A stretch of DNA of 64,000 nt from Pseudomonas sp. H9 (GTDB lineage: Bacteria; Pseudomonadota; Gammaproteobacteria; Pseudomonadales; Pseudomonadaceae): contig NZ_SMOK01000047.1 of NCBI RefSeq assembly GCF_004353925.1, positions 124,001 to 188,000 on the forward strand, written 5' to 3'. Below are positions 8,727-18,187 of this stretch, one piece after another. Each line of letters begins with the position of its first letter. Position 1 is the first letter of the stretch. The notes under the pieces are model-generated. The model saw only the letters and a program-made list of their open reading frames with translations. It did not search any database and had not been told where the DNA came from. Made by a program: the position numbers and the translations under genes.

Positions 8727-8797
8727 GTAGGAGCGGGCTTGCCCCGCGATAGCGGTGTGTCAGTCTGAACGCTATCGCGGGGCAAGCCCGCTCCTAC
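8727..8797. repeat. REP pair between fliL and fliK
   Basis: Two inverted REP units with extended arms (27 bases each, GTAGGAGCGGGCTTGCCCCG at the outer end), spacer about 17 bases. It sits between the fliK stop (8805) and the fliL promoter, so it may also serve as the 3' end hairpin of the fliK message. Confidence 0.93.
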
Positions 8798-8804
8798 AGG
8801 AGGG

Positions 8805-10073
8805 TCAGGCGTAGTAGTCGACGGCGCTGGTGCCGATTACGGTCTGCTGTTCGATGGGCGCAGTGCTTGCCGCTACTTCGCCCTCCTCACCTGCCGCATT
8901 GCGCCGTGCTGCTACACCGCTCAGGCGTGGCGCGTCAGGATTGCCCTGCTGCTGTTGGCCACGAGACTGGTCGGCCACGTTCACATCCGGCTGGCCAAGC
9001 CCCTGCTGGGCGAACATTTCCCGAAGGCGGTGCACCTGGTTTTCCAAGGCTTCACGCACGCCAACATGACCGCTGGTGAAGGTAATCTGCGCCTGCTGCT
9101 CCGGCGCCATGTGCACACGGATATCCAGGCGCCCCAACTCTGCCGGCTCCAGCTGAATGTCAGCAGACTTGAGGTTCTGACTGGACAGGAACATCACCCG
9201 GCTGACCAGGCCTTCCGTCCAACCACCCTGATTCATCGCCAATGGCTGATGCAACGGCGCCGGGGCCACCGGCACGGCGTTGGCGGTTTTCGGCGTGGCG
9301 GCCTGGGTCAGCGCGCTCAGGCGCTCGGCAAAGTTATCCACACGGGTATCGCTGGCGGCGCCTTTGAGGTCTTTCAGGCCGTCATCCAGCAAGCCGGAAA
9401 ATGCTTTCTCCCCCGCCTCGCCGTGCTCGGCCTCGGCACCCGCCTTGTCGAGCACAGCCGCCAGCGTATTGACGGCAGGTTGCGTCGGCGTTGCTTCCGG
9501 CTGCGCGGTCGTCGGTTTGCTGGCAGTGTGAGCCGAAGTCGTGCCCTGGGCCTGCGCCGTTTGTTCCAGGGCCATGCGCAAGGCTGGCATATCGGCCAGC
9601 GGATCAGCTTCGGGATCGAACGCGGGCTCTTCGACAACGGCAGCAGGCGCGACCTGCGCTTGCAACTGCGCCGCCTGCACCACCGGCGCCACGGCTTCGG
9701 CCTGGGCCTGGATCAATTGTGCCCCCGGCTGCGCATCGGTCACCTGACCGGCTACCAGGTTCGGGTCGAGCAGCGTCGGCTCTTGGCTATCACCCGCTGC
9801 CGGCAGGGAATCGTCCTGCTCTTCTGGCAAGTTGTTGCCGCTTTCGGCAACGCTTGCCTCTTTGGCGGCAGGGTCCTTGCCTTCTTTTACCGCCTTGTCG
9901 CGCTTAGGCACCTCGGCTGCCGCCGACGCCTGGCGAGACTGCTGCGCATACACACTGGAAAAGCCCGAGTCCTTGTCGTTCGCGGGCTGCGGCGACTTGT
10001 CCGCCTGGCTGGCAGCACGGGAGGCGTTGCTCGCGGTACCGACTTGCAGCAAGGGATTGGAAGCGACCGGCAT
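8805..10073 (-). CDS. fliK: Flagellar hook-length control protein FliK
   Basis: Secreted molecular ruler that measures the hook and triggers the FlhB specificity switch. The 422 residues are mostly low-complexity Ala/Gln/Pro-rich sequence, typical for FliK. The conserved C-terminal core is at about 285-375: LKSADIQLEPAELGRLDIRV and VREALENQVHRLREMFAQQG. The ATG at 10073 has GGAG about 8 bases upstream and a sigma-54 site 50 bases upstream. The gene is monocistronic, bracketed by REP pairs. Confidence 0.93.
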   Translation of the reverse strand: MPVASNPLLQVGTASNASRAASQADKSPQPANDKDSGFSSVYAQQSRQASAAAEVPKRDKAVKEGKDPAAKEASVAESGNNLPEEQDDSLPAAGDSQEPTLLDPNLVAGQVTDAQPGAQLIQAQAEAVAPVVQAAQLQAQVAPAAVVEEPAFDPEADPLADMPALRMALEQTAQAQGTTSAHTASKPTTAQPEATPTQPAVNTLAAVLDKAGAEAEHGEAGEKAFSGLLDDGLKDLKGAASDTRVDNFAERLSALTQAATPKTANAVPVAPAPLHQPLAMNQGGWTEGLVSRVMFLSSQNLKSADIQLEPAELGRLDIRVHMAPEQQAQITFTSGHVGVREALENQVHRLREMFAQQGLGQPDVNVADQSRGQQQQGNPDAPRLSGVAARRNAAGEEGEVAASTAPIEQQTVIGTSAVDYYA

Positions 10074-10123
10074 GAGGAACTCTCCGCGACAGTAGGGCTT
10101 GAACGTTAGCTAGCCAATGGATT

Positions 10124-10140
10124 AGCAAGAGTCGCGCCAA
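10124..10140 (-). promoter_or_regulatory. Sigma-54 promoter of fliK
   Basis: The minus strand reads TTGGCGCGACTCTTGCT. GG and GC are 10 bases apart, the -12 TTGCT is perfect, and the -24 differs from TGGCAC by one base. It is 51 bases upstream of the fliK start. Confidence 0.82.
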
Positions 10141-10155
10141 GTTAGGGACTGTTCA

Positions 10156-10227
10156 GTAGGAGCGGGCTTGCCCCGCGATAGCGACCTACCCGTCACTACG
10201 TTTTCGCGGGGCAAGCCCGCTCCCACA
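10156..10227. repeat. REP pair between fliK and hptB
   Basis: Two inverted REP units, GGAGCGGG ends outward, spacer of about 25 bases with little extra complementarity. It separates the fliK promoter from the 3' end of the hptB gene. Confidence 0.92.
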
Positions 10228-10263
10228 AACTGAAGACAGTTGCCCCTACCACGCCCCACGGTG

Positions 10264-10611
10264 TTAACCGATCAGGACGCGCTGGCGCTCTTCGGTATAC
10301 AGCTGACGCACCGCCTGGTACTCGATGTCGATCTGATTGATCAGGTCTTCGATGTTGTTCAGCGGAGGGGTTTTGACCCGCTCTTCCAGCCGCCCGCACA
10401 ACTCGGCCAGGGCTTTGGCGCCCATGTTGCTGCTACTGCCTTTGAAGCTGTGCGCAGCACGACCAAGCGCTTCCGGGCTGGTCGCCTCGTGCAATTGATT
10501 GAGGCGGATTTCGGAGTCGCAGAGAAAGGTATCCAGCAGCGTCAGATAATCATCCTCCATGACCTCCTGAAGGCTGATCAACACCGCTTGATCGATATGG
10601 ATATCGGACAC
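10264..10611 (-). CDS. hptB: Histidine phosphotransfer protein HptB
   Basis: A single Hpt domain, 115 residues, whose active His is residue 54 in AAHSFKGSSSNMGA. In P. aeruginosa HptB takes phosphate from several hybrid kinases and passes it to HsbR, controlling motility, biofilm and the Gac/Rsm pathway. The gene lies 25 bases downstream of the hsbR stop on the same strand. Its position in the flagellar cluster is shared by other pseudomonads, which supports the assignment. Confidence 0.9.
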   Translation of the reverse strand: MSDIHIDQAVLISLQEVMEDDYLTLLDTFLCDSEIRLNQLHEATSPEALGRAAHSFKGSSSNMGAKALAELCGRLEERVKTPPLNNIEDLINQIDIEYQAVRQLYTEERQRVLIG

Positions 10612-10636
10612 TTGTTCACTCCTTGATCAAGTTCAA

Positions 10637-12349
10637 TTATGCCAGAGCCTCCCAAGCGAACTCCACGTGTACGCGGCGCCCCTCGTCAGCCCACTCGGCA
10701 CGTCGGCTCAGCCGGCGTATCAGGTTCAACCCGCGCCCGTACAAACCTTGCTCGGCAAGCGGGCGTGCAAGCACTTTACTCACGTTAAAACCGTTGCCAC
10801 TGTCTTCAACCTCAATGATCAGACGCCCTCCCAAGCCTTGGGGTTCAACCCGCAAGCCTATTCGAATATAGCCGCTGCTCAGCGCTTGCATGCGTTCATT
10901 ACGCTGACGGTAGTACTCGCCAAAGCCCTGGGCATCGCGCTTGAGCCCGGAATCCAGCGCCAGCACCCCATGTTCCAGGGCGTTGGAATACAACTCGGTC
11001 AAAACACAATGCAAGGCCCCGCTTTGCGTACGCAGGCCATGAATGTCCTGAAGAAGATGCAACAGATGAGGCAATGGATTAAAGCGTTTAAGTGTTTCTG
11101 CACGAAACTCGAAGTTCACCGACCAGTCCAGCGGGGCGGATTGCCCGCTGTCAGAGTAGATCACCGCTGGTGCCGCCAGGGCTTCCGGCTCAACCACTGT
11201 AACCTCCAGCAGGCTGACGTCATCACGGCACCGCCCGCGAAACGCTTCGAGCGCTTGAAGCACCTCCTCAAACAACCGATCAGGCTGACGATTGGCGCCG
11301 ATTACCTGCAGCAGCCGCTCAACGCCGAACAGCTGATCGTTTTCATCACTGGTATCGACCACTCCGTCAGACAACAAAAACAGACGCTCGCCCAAGGCCA
11401 GCGGCAGAACCTGGGTTGTATCGTCGAAACGCTCCACCGCCAGCACGCCAAGCGGCAAGTGCCGGGAAACCAGCGGCAACGGTGCGCTGCCATTGGCAGA
11501 CAACAGATAGCTGTCAGGCATGCCGCCGTTCCACACCTCGACCGTACGGCGCTGGAAACTCAGGTTCAGCAACAGTGCGCAGCAAAACATGTCCACAGGC
11601 AGGATACGCTTGAGCTTGGCGTTCATCTCGCGCAGTGTTTCCGCCAGGCCGTAGCCCTTGGCCGTCATACCATAGAAAATTTCTGCCAGCGGCATCGCCC
11701 CGACCGCAGCCGGTAAGCCATGCCCGGTGAAGTCGCCGAGCAACACATGCATATCACCCGAAGGGGCGTACGCTGCCAGCAACAGGTCGCCGTTGAACAG
11801 CGCATATGGGGACTGCAGGTAGCGAATGTTCGACGCACTCAGGCAACCGGCATGCGCGATCTTGTCGAACACCGCCTTGGCGACCCGCTGCTCATTGAGC
11901 AAGTGGTGGTGATGGCGGGTGATCTGGTCACGCTGCTCCAGCACCGTGGCTTGCAAGCGGCGCAAGCGATCCATCGCCTTGATCTTCGCCGCCAGAATCA
12001 CCGGACTGTACGGTTTTGCCAGAAAGTCGTCGCCCCCGGCTTCCAGGCAGCGCACCAACGCCTCTTCCTCACTCAGCGAAGTGAGGAAAATAATCGGCAC
12101 CAGCGCCTCACCGGCCAACGCCTTGATGTGTCGCGCCGCCTCGAATCCGTCCATCACTGGCATCAGGGCATCGAGCAGCACCAGTTGCGGACGCTGCTCG
12201 GCAAACAACGCCACCGCCTGCTCACCGTTTTCAGCGGTGAGCACGGCATGCCCCTGCTTGTTGACGATTCGCGCCAGCAACAGCCGGTCCACCGCACTGT
12301 CTTCGGCGATGAGCACAGTCAAGCGTGCTTCAGGCATGGCCTGGATCAA
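10637..12349 (-). CDS. hsbR: Response regulator HsbR: receiver, PP2C phosphatase and anti-sigma kinase domains
   Basis: The 570-residue protein has a receiver domain (about 8-125; acidic patch AEDSAVDR, acceptor Asp in LVLLDALMPVMDG) and a SpoIIE/PP2C domain (about 185-390; LLGDFTGHGLPAAVGAMPLA). A C-terminal HATPase of anti-sigma type follows (about 425-565; LYSNALEHGVLALDSG). Known role in P. aeruginosa: HsbR phosphorylates or dephosphorylates HsbA and so decides whether HsbA binds FlgM, freeing FliA, or a diguanylate cyclase. Its ATG overlaps the hsbA stop by four bases (ATGA). Confidence 0.92.
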   Translation of the reverse strand: MIQAMPEARLTVLIAEDSAVDRLLLARIVNKQGHAVLTAENGEQAVALFAEQRPQLVLLDALMPVMDGFEAARHIKALAGEALVPIIFLTSLSEEEALVRCLEAGGDDFLAKPYSPVILAAKIKAMDRLRRLQATVLEQRDQITRHHHHLLNEQRVAKAVFDKIAHAGCLSASNIRYLQSPYALFNGDLLLAAYAPSGDMHVLLGDFTGHGLPAAVGAMPLAEIFYGMTAKGYGLAETLREMNAKLKRILPVDMFCCALLLNLSFQRRTVEVWNGGMPDSYLLSANGSAPLPLVSRHLPLGVLAVERFDDTTQVLPLALGERLFLLSDGVVDTSDENDQLFGVERLLQVIGANRQPDRLFEEVLQALEAFRGRCRDDVSLLEVTVVEPEALAAPAVIYSDSGQSAPLDWSVNFEFRAETLKRFNPLPHLLHLLQDIHGLRTQSGALHCVLTELYSNALEHGVLALDSGLKRDAQGFGEYYRQRNERMQALSSGYIRIGLRVEPQGLGGRLIIEVEDSGNGFNVSKVLARPLAEQGLYGRGLNLIRRLSRRAEWADEGRRVHVEFAWEALA

Positions 12350-12642
12350 CTGATGTCGAACAGCTTGTCGAAATTGGAAATGGCGAGGATCTTGCGGACA
12401 TCCGTACTGGTATTGATGACCTGAACCTCCGAATCATCCCCGCCTACGTGATCACGCAGCATCAGCAACATGCCCAATGCCGAGCTGTCGAGATAGGTGG
12501 TTTCCTTGAGGTCGACAACGACCAGATCCGGATGACCGACACCCTCATAGGCGTGGCGAAATTCCTGGTGCTTGCCAAAGTCAAAGCGACCCTTGACCTT
12601 GATCGTCAACTTCCCGTCCTGGGATATGGATTCAACTGCCAT
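12346..12642 (-). CDS. hsbA: Anti-sigma factor antagonist HsbA (STAS domain)
   Basis: A lone 98-residue STAS domain. The phosphorylatable serine lies in TYLDSSALGMLL (Ser53 or Ser54). In P. aeruginosa unphosphorylated HsbA binds the anti-sigma factor FlgM and favours swimming, while the phosphorylated form promotes biofilm. It is first in hsbA-hsbR-hptB, four-base overlap with hsbR. flgM lies in this same window at 43.8 kb. Confidence 0.9.
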   Translation of the reverse strand: MAVESISQDGKLTIKVKGRFDFGKHQEFRHAYEGVGHPDLVVVDLKETTYLDSSALGMLLMLRDHVGGDDSEVQVINTSTDVRKILAISNFDKLFDIS

Positions 12643-12733
12643 CTAGGCGATTCCTTCGATTAAGACGAACACAGACAACCAGAAGGTTTAGCAGTCCATC
12701 GGCTTAGCGGCAAGCAGGCGCAATGGTTGCAGG

Positions 12734-13183
12734 TCAACGATTGAGGCGCGGCAGGCGCTGGGACAACTCATCGAGCAGCTTTTGCTCGCGCTTGTCTTCG
12801 ATCATCCGCGCTTCGTCGATATAGCGCTGCACCAGTTTGCGCAACCCTTCAACCCGAGCGTAGGCCTGCTGCCAGGTACCCCGGGCATTGTTGAGGTTGT
12901 TCTGATGCCAGGCCAGGCTCTGGCGCTGCTGGGTCATGGCGCTTTCCAGTTGGCCGAGAAAGCGCTGGTAGTTCACCAGCCAACTGCCGGACACACCTTG
13001 CCCGCCACGGTTGATCCATTGCAACTGGTAGTCTTCACGAAAGCGGTCCAGCTCCGCCAGTTTGGCCTGCGCCAGGTTGACCTGCTGCTGGAACTGCCCC
13101 AGGCGCTGCGCAGCCTGGCGCTCGGCATTTTCAGCCATTTCCACCACAGGTGTCAGACGCGCCGCACGGCTTGGCTGGGCCAT
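12734..13183 (-). CDS. fliJ: Flagellar export chaperone/escort protein FliJ
   Basis: Coiled-coil stalk of the export ATPase complex; it links the FliI ring to FlhA. The 149 residues are almost entirely predicted helix, rich in Gln, Arg and Leu (AERQAAQRLGQFQQQVNLAQ; YARVEGLRKLVQRYIDEARM). It starts 6 bases after the fliI stop, the last gene of fliEFGHIJ. Confidence 0.93.
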   Translation of the reverse strand: MAQPSRAARLTPVVEMAENAERQAAQRLGQFQQQVNLAQAKLAELDRFREDYQLQWINRGGQGVSGSWLVNYQRFLGQLESAMTQQRQSLAWHQNNLNNARGTWQQAYARVEGLRKLVQRYIDEARMIEDKREQKLLDELSQRLPRLNR

Positions 13184-13189
13184 AACCTA

Positions 13190-14557
13190 TCAACCGCCAG
13201 CGTCAGGGTTAGGCTGAGCGAACACGCTCGCCAAGTGCTCGCGGCTTTGCTGCATGCTGACATTGTCGTGCAAGCCCTGGCGCAGGTAGTGCACCAGCTT
13301 CGGTTGCAGCGCAATGGCCAGATCGGTTTCGGCATCGCCGCCGGCGACGTAGGCGCCCACACTGATCAAGTCACGGCTTTGCGACAGGCGCGCCCACAGC
13401 TGTTTGAACTGCTGCGCTTCACGCATCTGCTCGGGGCTGACCACCTGCGGCATGACCCGGCTGATCGAAGCTTCAATATCGATAGCCGGGTAATGCCCCT
13501 CTTCGGCCAGGCGCCGCGACAGTACGATGTGACCGTCAAGCACCCCGCGCGCCGAGTCGGCAATCGGGTCTTGCTGGTCGTCACCTTCCGACAACACGGT
13601 GTAGAACGCGGTGATCGAACCGCCACCGGCCTCACCGTTACCGGCGCGCTCCACCAGCTTGGGCAGCTTGGCAAACACCGAAGGCGGATAGCCCTTGGTC
13701 GCTGGCGGCTCACCGATGGCCAGGGCAATTTCCCGCTGGGCCTGGGCAAAACGGGTGAGCGAGTCCATCAGCAACAGGACGTTCTTGCCCTTGTCGCGAA
13801 AGTACTCGGCGATACGCGTGCAATACATGGCGGCGCGCAGGCGCATCAGCGGCGCATCATCCGCTGGTGAAGCGACCACCACTGAGCGCTTGATACCCTC
13901 TTCGCCGAGAATGTGCTCGATAAACTCCTTGACCTCACGGCCCCGCTCGCCGATCAGGCCCACGACAATGATGTCGGCCTCGGTGAAGCGGGTCATCATC
14001 CCCAGCAGCACACTCTTACCCACGCCGGTACCGGCGAACAGGCCCAAGCGCTGGCCGCGGCCTACAGTGAGCAAACCGTTGATGCTGCGGATACCGACAT
14101 CCAGTGGCACGCTGATCGGATCACGGTTGAGCGGGTTGATGGTCGGGCCATCCATCGGCACCCAGTCTTCGGCTTTCATCCCGCCCTTACCGTCCAGCGC
14201 TCGCCCGGCGCCGTCGAGTACGCGGCCGAGCATGCTCATGCCCATCGGCAAGCGCCCGTTATCAGCCAGCGGTACGACTCGCGCACCCGGCGCGATTCCG
14301 GCGACACTGCCGACCGGCATGAGGAACACTTTGCTCCCGGCAAAGCCCATGACTTCCGCTTCGACCTGCACCGGATGGTAGCTGTCGTCGTTGATCACCA
14401 CGCAGCGACTGCCAATCGGTGCCCGCAGGCCTTCAGCCTCAAGGGTCAAGCCGACCATGCGCAGCAGGCGGCCTTCAACCACAGGCTGAGCCGGCAACTT
14501 CACGGTGCCGGCATAACCGCCCAGGCGTTTGGCGAAGCTGGTGCGGTCAAGGCGCAT
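13190..14557 (-). CDS. fliI: Flagellum-specific ATPase FliI
   Basis: Hexameric ATPase, related to F1-beta, that energises loading of export substrates. Length is 455 residues. Walker A AGTGVGKS is at 175-182, the Walker B-like NVLLLMDSLTRFAQAQRE near 260-280, and GGSITAFYTVLSEGDDQQDP downstream. The start overlaps fliH by 11 bases, showing translational coupling. All catalytic features are intact. Confidence 0.97.
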   Translation of the reverse strand: MRLDRTSFAKRLGGYAGTVKLPAQPVVEGRLLRMVGLTLEAEGLRAPIGSRCVVINDDSYHPVQVEAEVMGFAGSKVFLMPVGSVAGIAPGARVVPLADNGRLPMGMSMLGRVLDGAGRALDGKGGMKAEDWVPMDGPTINPLNRDPISVPLDVGIRSINGLLTVGRGQRLGLFAGTGVGKSVLLGMMTRFTEADIIVVGLIGERGREVKEFIEHILGEEGIKRSVVVASPADDAPLMRLRAAMYCTRIAEYFRDKGKNVLLLMDSLTRFAQAQREIALAIGEPPATKGYPPSVFAKLPKLVERAGNGEAGGGSITAFYTVLSEGDDQQDPIADSARGVLDGHIVLSRRLAEEGHYPAIDIEASISRVMPQVVSPEQMREAQQFKQLWARLSQSRDLISVGAYVAGGDAETDLAIALQPKLVHYLRQGLHDNVSMQQSREHLASVFAQPNPDAGG

Positions 14558-15320
14558 CGACAGCGTCCAGATCGACGTTCAGATCGGGCGCGGCGGGATG
14601 CAGGCCCTGATCATGCAATTGATCGAACAACTGCGCGAGGGCCTTCTCGATGCGCGTTTCCATGCTCGCATCGATGCGGCTGTGGTCAGTCTCGATACGG
14701 CAGCCACCGGGCAGCAACGTCTGGTCTTCAAGCAGTTTCCAACGCTCTTCGTGGCGCTCGCGCAGGGCCTTGGCCTGTTCGAAGTCTTGCGGGTTGATAT
14801 GAATACGGATGTTTTCCGCGCCCATCGGCAGCAGCTTGAGGGCTTCACGCAGCACCTGGCCGATCTGGCTGGAGTCGGTGCGCAGCTCACGACCAATGAC
14901 CTCGCGGGTCATGTGCGCCACCAGGCTCACCAGGGCTCTTTCGATCTGGCTGTCTTGCTCGGCAATCGGCTCCAGCAAATGGCTCATGAGCTTTTCAAGG
15001 CTGGCCAGTTTTGCTTTCAGCGCGGTTTCGGCTTCCTGACGCACTTTGAGTTGGGTGCTGTGGAAACCTTCGCGCTCACCGGTGGCAAAGCCTTCGTTGT
15101 AGGCTTCCTGACGAATGCTTTCGAGTTCTTCGAGGGTCAGCGGCTGGACTTCTTCCAGCGGCACCTCCTCGACTTCGTCCTGCACCACTTCAGGTTCGGG
15201 CTCAGGCTCTGGCTCGGGTACGAACTCGGGTTCCGGATCGAAGCTAGGCAACGCCCAGCGATCGAAAGCCTCGACGTCGTCGGCGCGAATCAGCTCACTG
15301 AGGTGCTCGTTGGTTGACAT
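14547..15320 (-). CDS. fliH: Flagellar export regulator FliH
   Basis: Stator-like dimer that inhibits FliI and tethers it to the C-ring. I start at the ATG at 15320 (257 residues, MSTNEHLSELIRADDVEAFD), since the family begins here; a GTG 12 bases upstream (15332) is the alternative. Residues about 20-50 are a Pro/Glu-rich stretch (PEPEFVPEPEPEPEPEVV), followed by a long helical region and the conserved C-terminal domain (GGCRIETDHSRIDASMETRI). A single REP unit lies between fliG and this gene. Confidence 0.94.
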   Translation of the reverse strand: MSTNEHLSELIRADDVEAFDRWALPSFDPEPEFVPEPEPEPEPEVVQDEVEEVPLEEVQPLTLEELESIRQEAYNEGFATGEREGFHSTQLKVRQEAETALKAKLASLEKLMSHLLEPIAEQDSQIERALVSLVAHMTREVIGRELRTDSSQIGQVLREALKLLPMGAENIRIHINPQDFEQAKALRERHEERWKLLEDQTLLPGGCRIETDHSRIDASMETRIEKALAQLFDQLHDQGLHPAAPDLNVDLDAVDAP

Positions 15321-15338
15321 GATTGCACGCACTCAAAA

Positions 15339-15366
15339 TATCGCGGGGCAAGCCCGCTCCCACAGG
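15339..15366. repeat. Single REP unit between fliG and fliH
   Basis: One copy of TCGCGGGGCAAGCCCGCTCC followed by CACAGG, with no inverted partner nearby. It occupies almost all of the 58-base gap between two genes of the fliEFGHIJ operon. Confidence 0.88.
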
Positions 15367-15378
15367 GGGATACAGGCT

Positions 15379-16398
15379 TTAGATCATCTCTTCGCCGCCC
15401 TTGCCACCGAGCACGATTTCTCCGGCTTCGGCCATACGGCGGGCGATGGTGAGGATTTCCTTCTGCGCCGCTTCGACGTCGCTGACCCGTACCGGCCCCT
15501 TGGCCTCGAGGTCGTCGCGCAGCAGTTCCGAGGCTCGCTTGGACATGTTCTTGAAGATCTTGTCTTTGACCTTCTCGTCGGCACCTTTGAGCGACACCAC
15601 CAGCACATCGGAGGAGACTTCGCGCAACAGTGCCTGAATGCCACGGTCGTCGACATCGGCGAGGTTGTTGAACACGAACATCAGGTCTTCGATCTGCTCG
15701 GACAAGTCGCCATCGATGTCGCGGATCGCGTCCATCAGCTGGCCTTCCACCGAGCTGTCGAGGAAGTTCATGATGTCGGCAGCACGCTTGATACCACCCA
15801 GGGTGGTACGTGCCGCGTTGGAGTTGCCGGAGAACTGCTTTTCAAGGATCTGGTTGAGTTCCTTGAGTGCTGCCGGTTGTACGGTGTTCAACGACGACAC
15901 GCGCAGGATGATATCCAGGCGCACCTTGTGGTCGAAGTTACCCAATACTTCACCGGCCTGGTCCGGGTCCAGGTAGGCAACAACGATGGCCTGGATTTGC
16001 GGGTGCTCGTAGCGGATGACGTCGGCCACGGCACGCGGCTCCATCCACTTGAGACTGTCCAGACCGCTGGTGTTGCCACCGAGCAGAATGCGGTCAATCA
16101 AGCCGTTGGCTTTGTCTTCACCCAGCGCCTGGGTAAGCATTTTGCGAATGTAACCGTCGGAGCCGACGCCCAGGCTGGTCTGGTCGCCGACGATCTCGAC
16201 GAACTCGCTCATCACCTGCTCGACCTGCTCGCGATGGACGTTGCCCATCTGCGCCATGGCCACGCCAACGCGCTGAACTTCTTTAGGGCCCATGTGCCGC
16301 AGCACTTGTGCAGCATCGGTTTCACCCAGGGACAAGAGCAGGATCGCAGCCTTGTCGACCCGGCTCAGTTTCGCGGTAAGGGCGCGGTTATCACTCAT
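15379..16398 (-). CDS. fliG: Flagellar motor switch protein FliG
   Basis: C-ring rotor protein that contacts the stators and generates torque. The 339 residues contain the N-terminal FliF-binding domain (VDKAAILLLSLGETDAAQVL), the EHPQ motif at 131-134 and the C-terminal charged torque helix (KDKIFKNMSKRASELLRDDL). The start overlaps the fliF stop by 8 bases. Confidence 0.97.
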   Translation of the reverse strand: MSDNRALTAKLSRVDKAAILLLSLGETDAAQVLRHMGPKEVQRVGVAMAQMGNVHREQVEQVMSEFVEIVGDQTSLGVGSDGYIRKMLTQALGEDKANGLIDRILLGGNTSGLDSLKWMEPRAVADVIRYEHPQIQAIVVAYLDPDQAGEVLGNFDHKVRLDIILRVSSLNTVQPAALKELNQILEKQFSGNSNAARTTLGGIKRAADIMNFLDSSVEGQLMDAIRDIDGDLSEQIEDLMFVFNNLADVDDRGIQALLREVSSDVLVVSLKGADEKVKDKIFKNMSKRASELLRDDLEAKGPVRVSDVEAAQKEILTIARRMAEAGEIVLGGKGGEEMI

Positions 16399-18172
16399 CG
16401 GCGTTGATCCACTCTTTCACGACCTGGGCCACACGACCCGGGTCTTCGGCCACCAGGCTCTTGATTGCATTGAGCTGCGCATCGTAACCCTCACTCGGGC
16501 TTGGCAGCAGAATGCTTTGCGGACCACCCAGGCTCACGCGGTCGTTGGCCAGTTCGCCATCCAGACCGAGCATACCGCCCAGTTCCATGTCGCCATCGGC
16601 ACCGGCTTGTTGCTTCCCATGGCCGGTGATGTTGTTGAGTACCGGGCGCAGCACGCCGAACACCAGCACGAGGATGAACAGTACGCCCATGACCTGCTTG
16701 ATGATGTCCCAGAACCACGGCTGCGAGTAGAACGGAATTTCGGCGATCACTTCACCGCGGTCGGCGGCGAACGGTACGTTGATCACACTGACGCTGTCGC
16801 CACGGCTGGCATCGAAGCCCACGGCGTCCTGCACCAGGCGGGTAAAGCGCGCCAAATCTTCAGCGGCCCACGGCGCACGCGTGGTATCGCCAGTGGCTGG
16901 GTCGATCTTGACCTGATCATCGACCACCACCGCTACCGACAGGCGATTCAGGCGACCCTGCTGCTGACGGGTGTGGCTGATGGAGCGGTCCAGCTCAAAG
17001 TTCTTGGTCGACTGCAGGCGTTTGTCGGCCGGGTACGGCGCGAGCATGGGCTGGCCGGTGGCCGGGTCCATGATCTGCTGACCGTTGGCATCTACCAGGG
17101 GCTGGCCTGGCTGGATGGCCGAAGCTGCCGTCTGGGCACCGCCGGTGGTTTGCGGCGCAGAGGCCGGCCCTGGCGGCTGGTTGCTCAAGGCACCCGGCAC
17201 ACCCTGCGGGCTGCTACTGCTGGAGCGCTGCTCATTGACCGACTGCTCACTGCGCAGTGCCGGTTGATCCGGGTTGAATTGCTCGGAGGTGGATTCGACC
17301 GCGCTGAAATCGACATCAGCCGACACTTCAGCCTTATAGCGATCATTGCCCAGCACCGGCTGCAGGATGTTGTGCACACGCTGGGTGAGCATGCCTTCCA
17401 TGCGGCGGCTGTAGTCGAACTGTTTGCCGGCCATGGTCAACTCAGAGTTGCCGACCTGATCGGACAACAGGTTGCCCTTCTGGTCCACCACGGTGACCTG
17501 AGACTTGTCCAGTTCCGGCACACTGGTGGCCACCAGGTTGACAATCGCCATCACCTGACCGGCTTCCAGGCTGCGGCCCGGATACAGCTCAACCAGTACC
17601 GAAGCACTAGGGCGACGCTCGTCGCGAACGAACACCGAGCTTTTCGGGATCGCCAGGTGCACACGTGCAGCCTTGACGTTGTTCAGGCTGGAAACAGTGC
17701 GCGCCAGTTCACCTTCAAGGCCACGGCGATAGCGGGTGGCTTCCATGAACTGACTGGTGCCCAGGCCTTGTTCCTTGTCGAGGATCTCAAAGCCGACATT
17801 GCCATCACCTGGCGCCACACCGGCAGCGGCCAGTTTCAGGCGCGCACGGGAAATGTCTTCAGCCTTGACCAGCAAGGCGCCGGAATTCGGTTCAACGTTG
17901 TAAGGGATATCGGCAGCGGCCAGGGTGTCCATGACCTGCTTGGTGTCCATGCCGGCCAGGCTGCCGTACAGCGGCCGGTAATCAGGCTGCTGCGACCAGA
18001 GCACCACGGCAAAGCCGATAGCGACACTGGCGGCCAACCCGACCAGCAGGCCGACCTGACGCAGCATGGGCATCTGCGAGATGTTTTCCAGAAACGACAT
18101 GCCGAACAACGGCGGCTTGGGCGCTGGCGCACCGCCTTTGGCGGGCACGTTATCGACGACTGCTTCGGCCAT
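16391..18172 (-). CDS. fliF: Flagellar MS-ring protein FliF
   Basis: Inner-membrane ring on which the basal body and export gate assemble. The 593 residues have a first membrane helix at about 43-63 (GLLVGLAASVAIGFAVVLWS) and a periplasmic region with ring-building motifs. A Pro/Gly/Ser-rich insert spans about 310-375. The second membrane helix is at about 488-508, followed by a cytoplasmic tail that binds FliG (VAEDPGRVAQVVKEWINADE). It follows fliE by 15 bases. Confidence 0.97.
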   Translation of the reverse strand: MAEAVVDNVPAKGGAPAPKPPLFGMSFLENISQMPMLRQVGLLVGLAASVAIGFAVVLWSQQPDYRPLYGSLAGMDTKQVMDTLAAADIPYNVEPNSGALLVKAEDISRARLKLAAAGVAPGDGNVGFEILDKEQGLGTSQFMEATRYRRGLEGELARTVSSLNNVKAARVHLAIPKSSVFVRDERRPSASVLVELYPGRSLEAGQVMAIVNLVATSVPELDKSQVTVVDQKGNLLSDQVGNSELTMAGKQFDYSRRMEGMLTQRVHNILQPVLGNDRYKAEVSADVDFSAVESTSEQFNPDQPALRSEQSVNEQRSSSSSPQGVPGALSNQPPGPASAPQTTGGAQTAASAIQPGQPLVDANGQQIMDPATGQPMLAPYPADKRLQSTKNFELDRSISHTRQQQGRLNRLSVAVVVDDQVKIDPATGDTTRAPWAAEDLARFTRLVQDAVGFDASRGDSVSVINVPFAADRGEVIAEIPFYSQPWFWDIIKQVMGVLFILVLVFGVLRPVLNNITGHGKQQAGADGDMELGGMLGLDGELANDRVSLGGPQSILLPSPSEGYDAQLNAIKSLVAEDPGRVAQVVKEWINADE

Positions 18173-18187
18173 GACTCAATCTCGCCC

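Noticed and set aside
6148..8730. 860-codon open frame on the plus strand opposite fliO-fliN-fliM-fliL
   Set aside because: It runs antisense to four certain genes and its His/Gln/Arg-rich product has no domain. Long antisense frames arise from the high GC content and codon bias of the real genes.
10264..12642. hptB-hsbR-hsbA as an inserted foreign module in the flagellar cluster
   Set aside because: This arrangement is the normal one in Pseudomonas and its role in motility is described.
14590..15320. Glu/Pro-rich repeats in FliH as an unusual feature
   Set aside because: Acidic, proline-rich N-termini are common in Pseudomonas FliH proteins.
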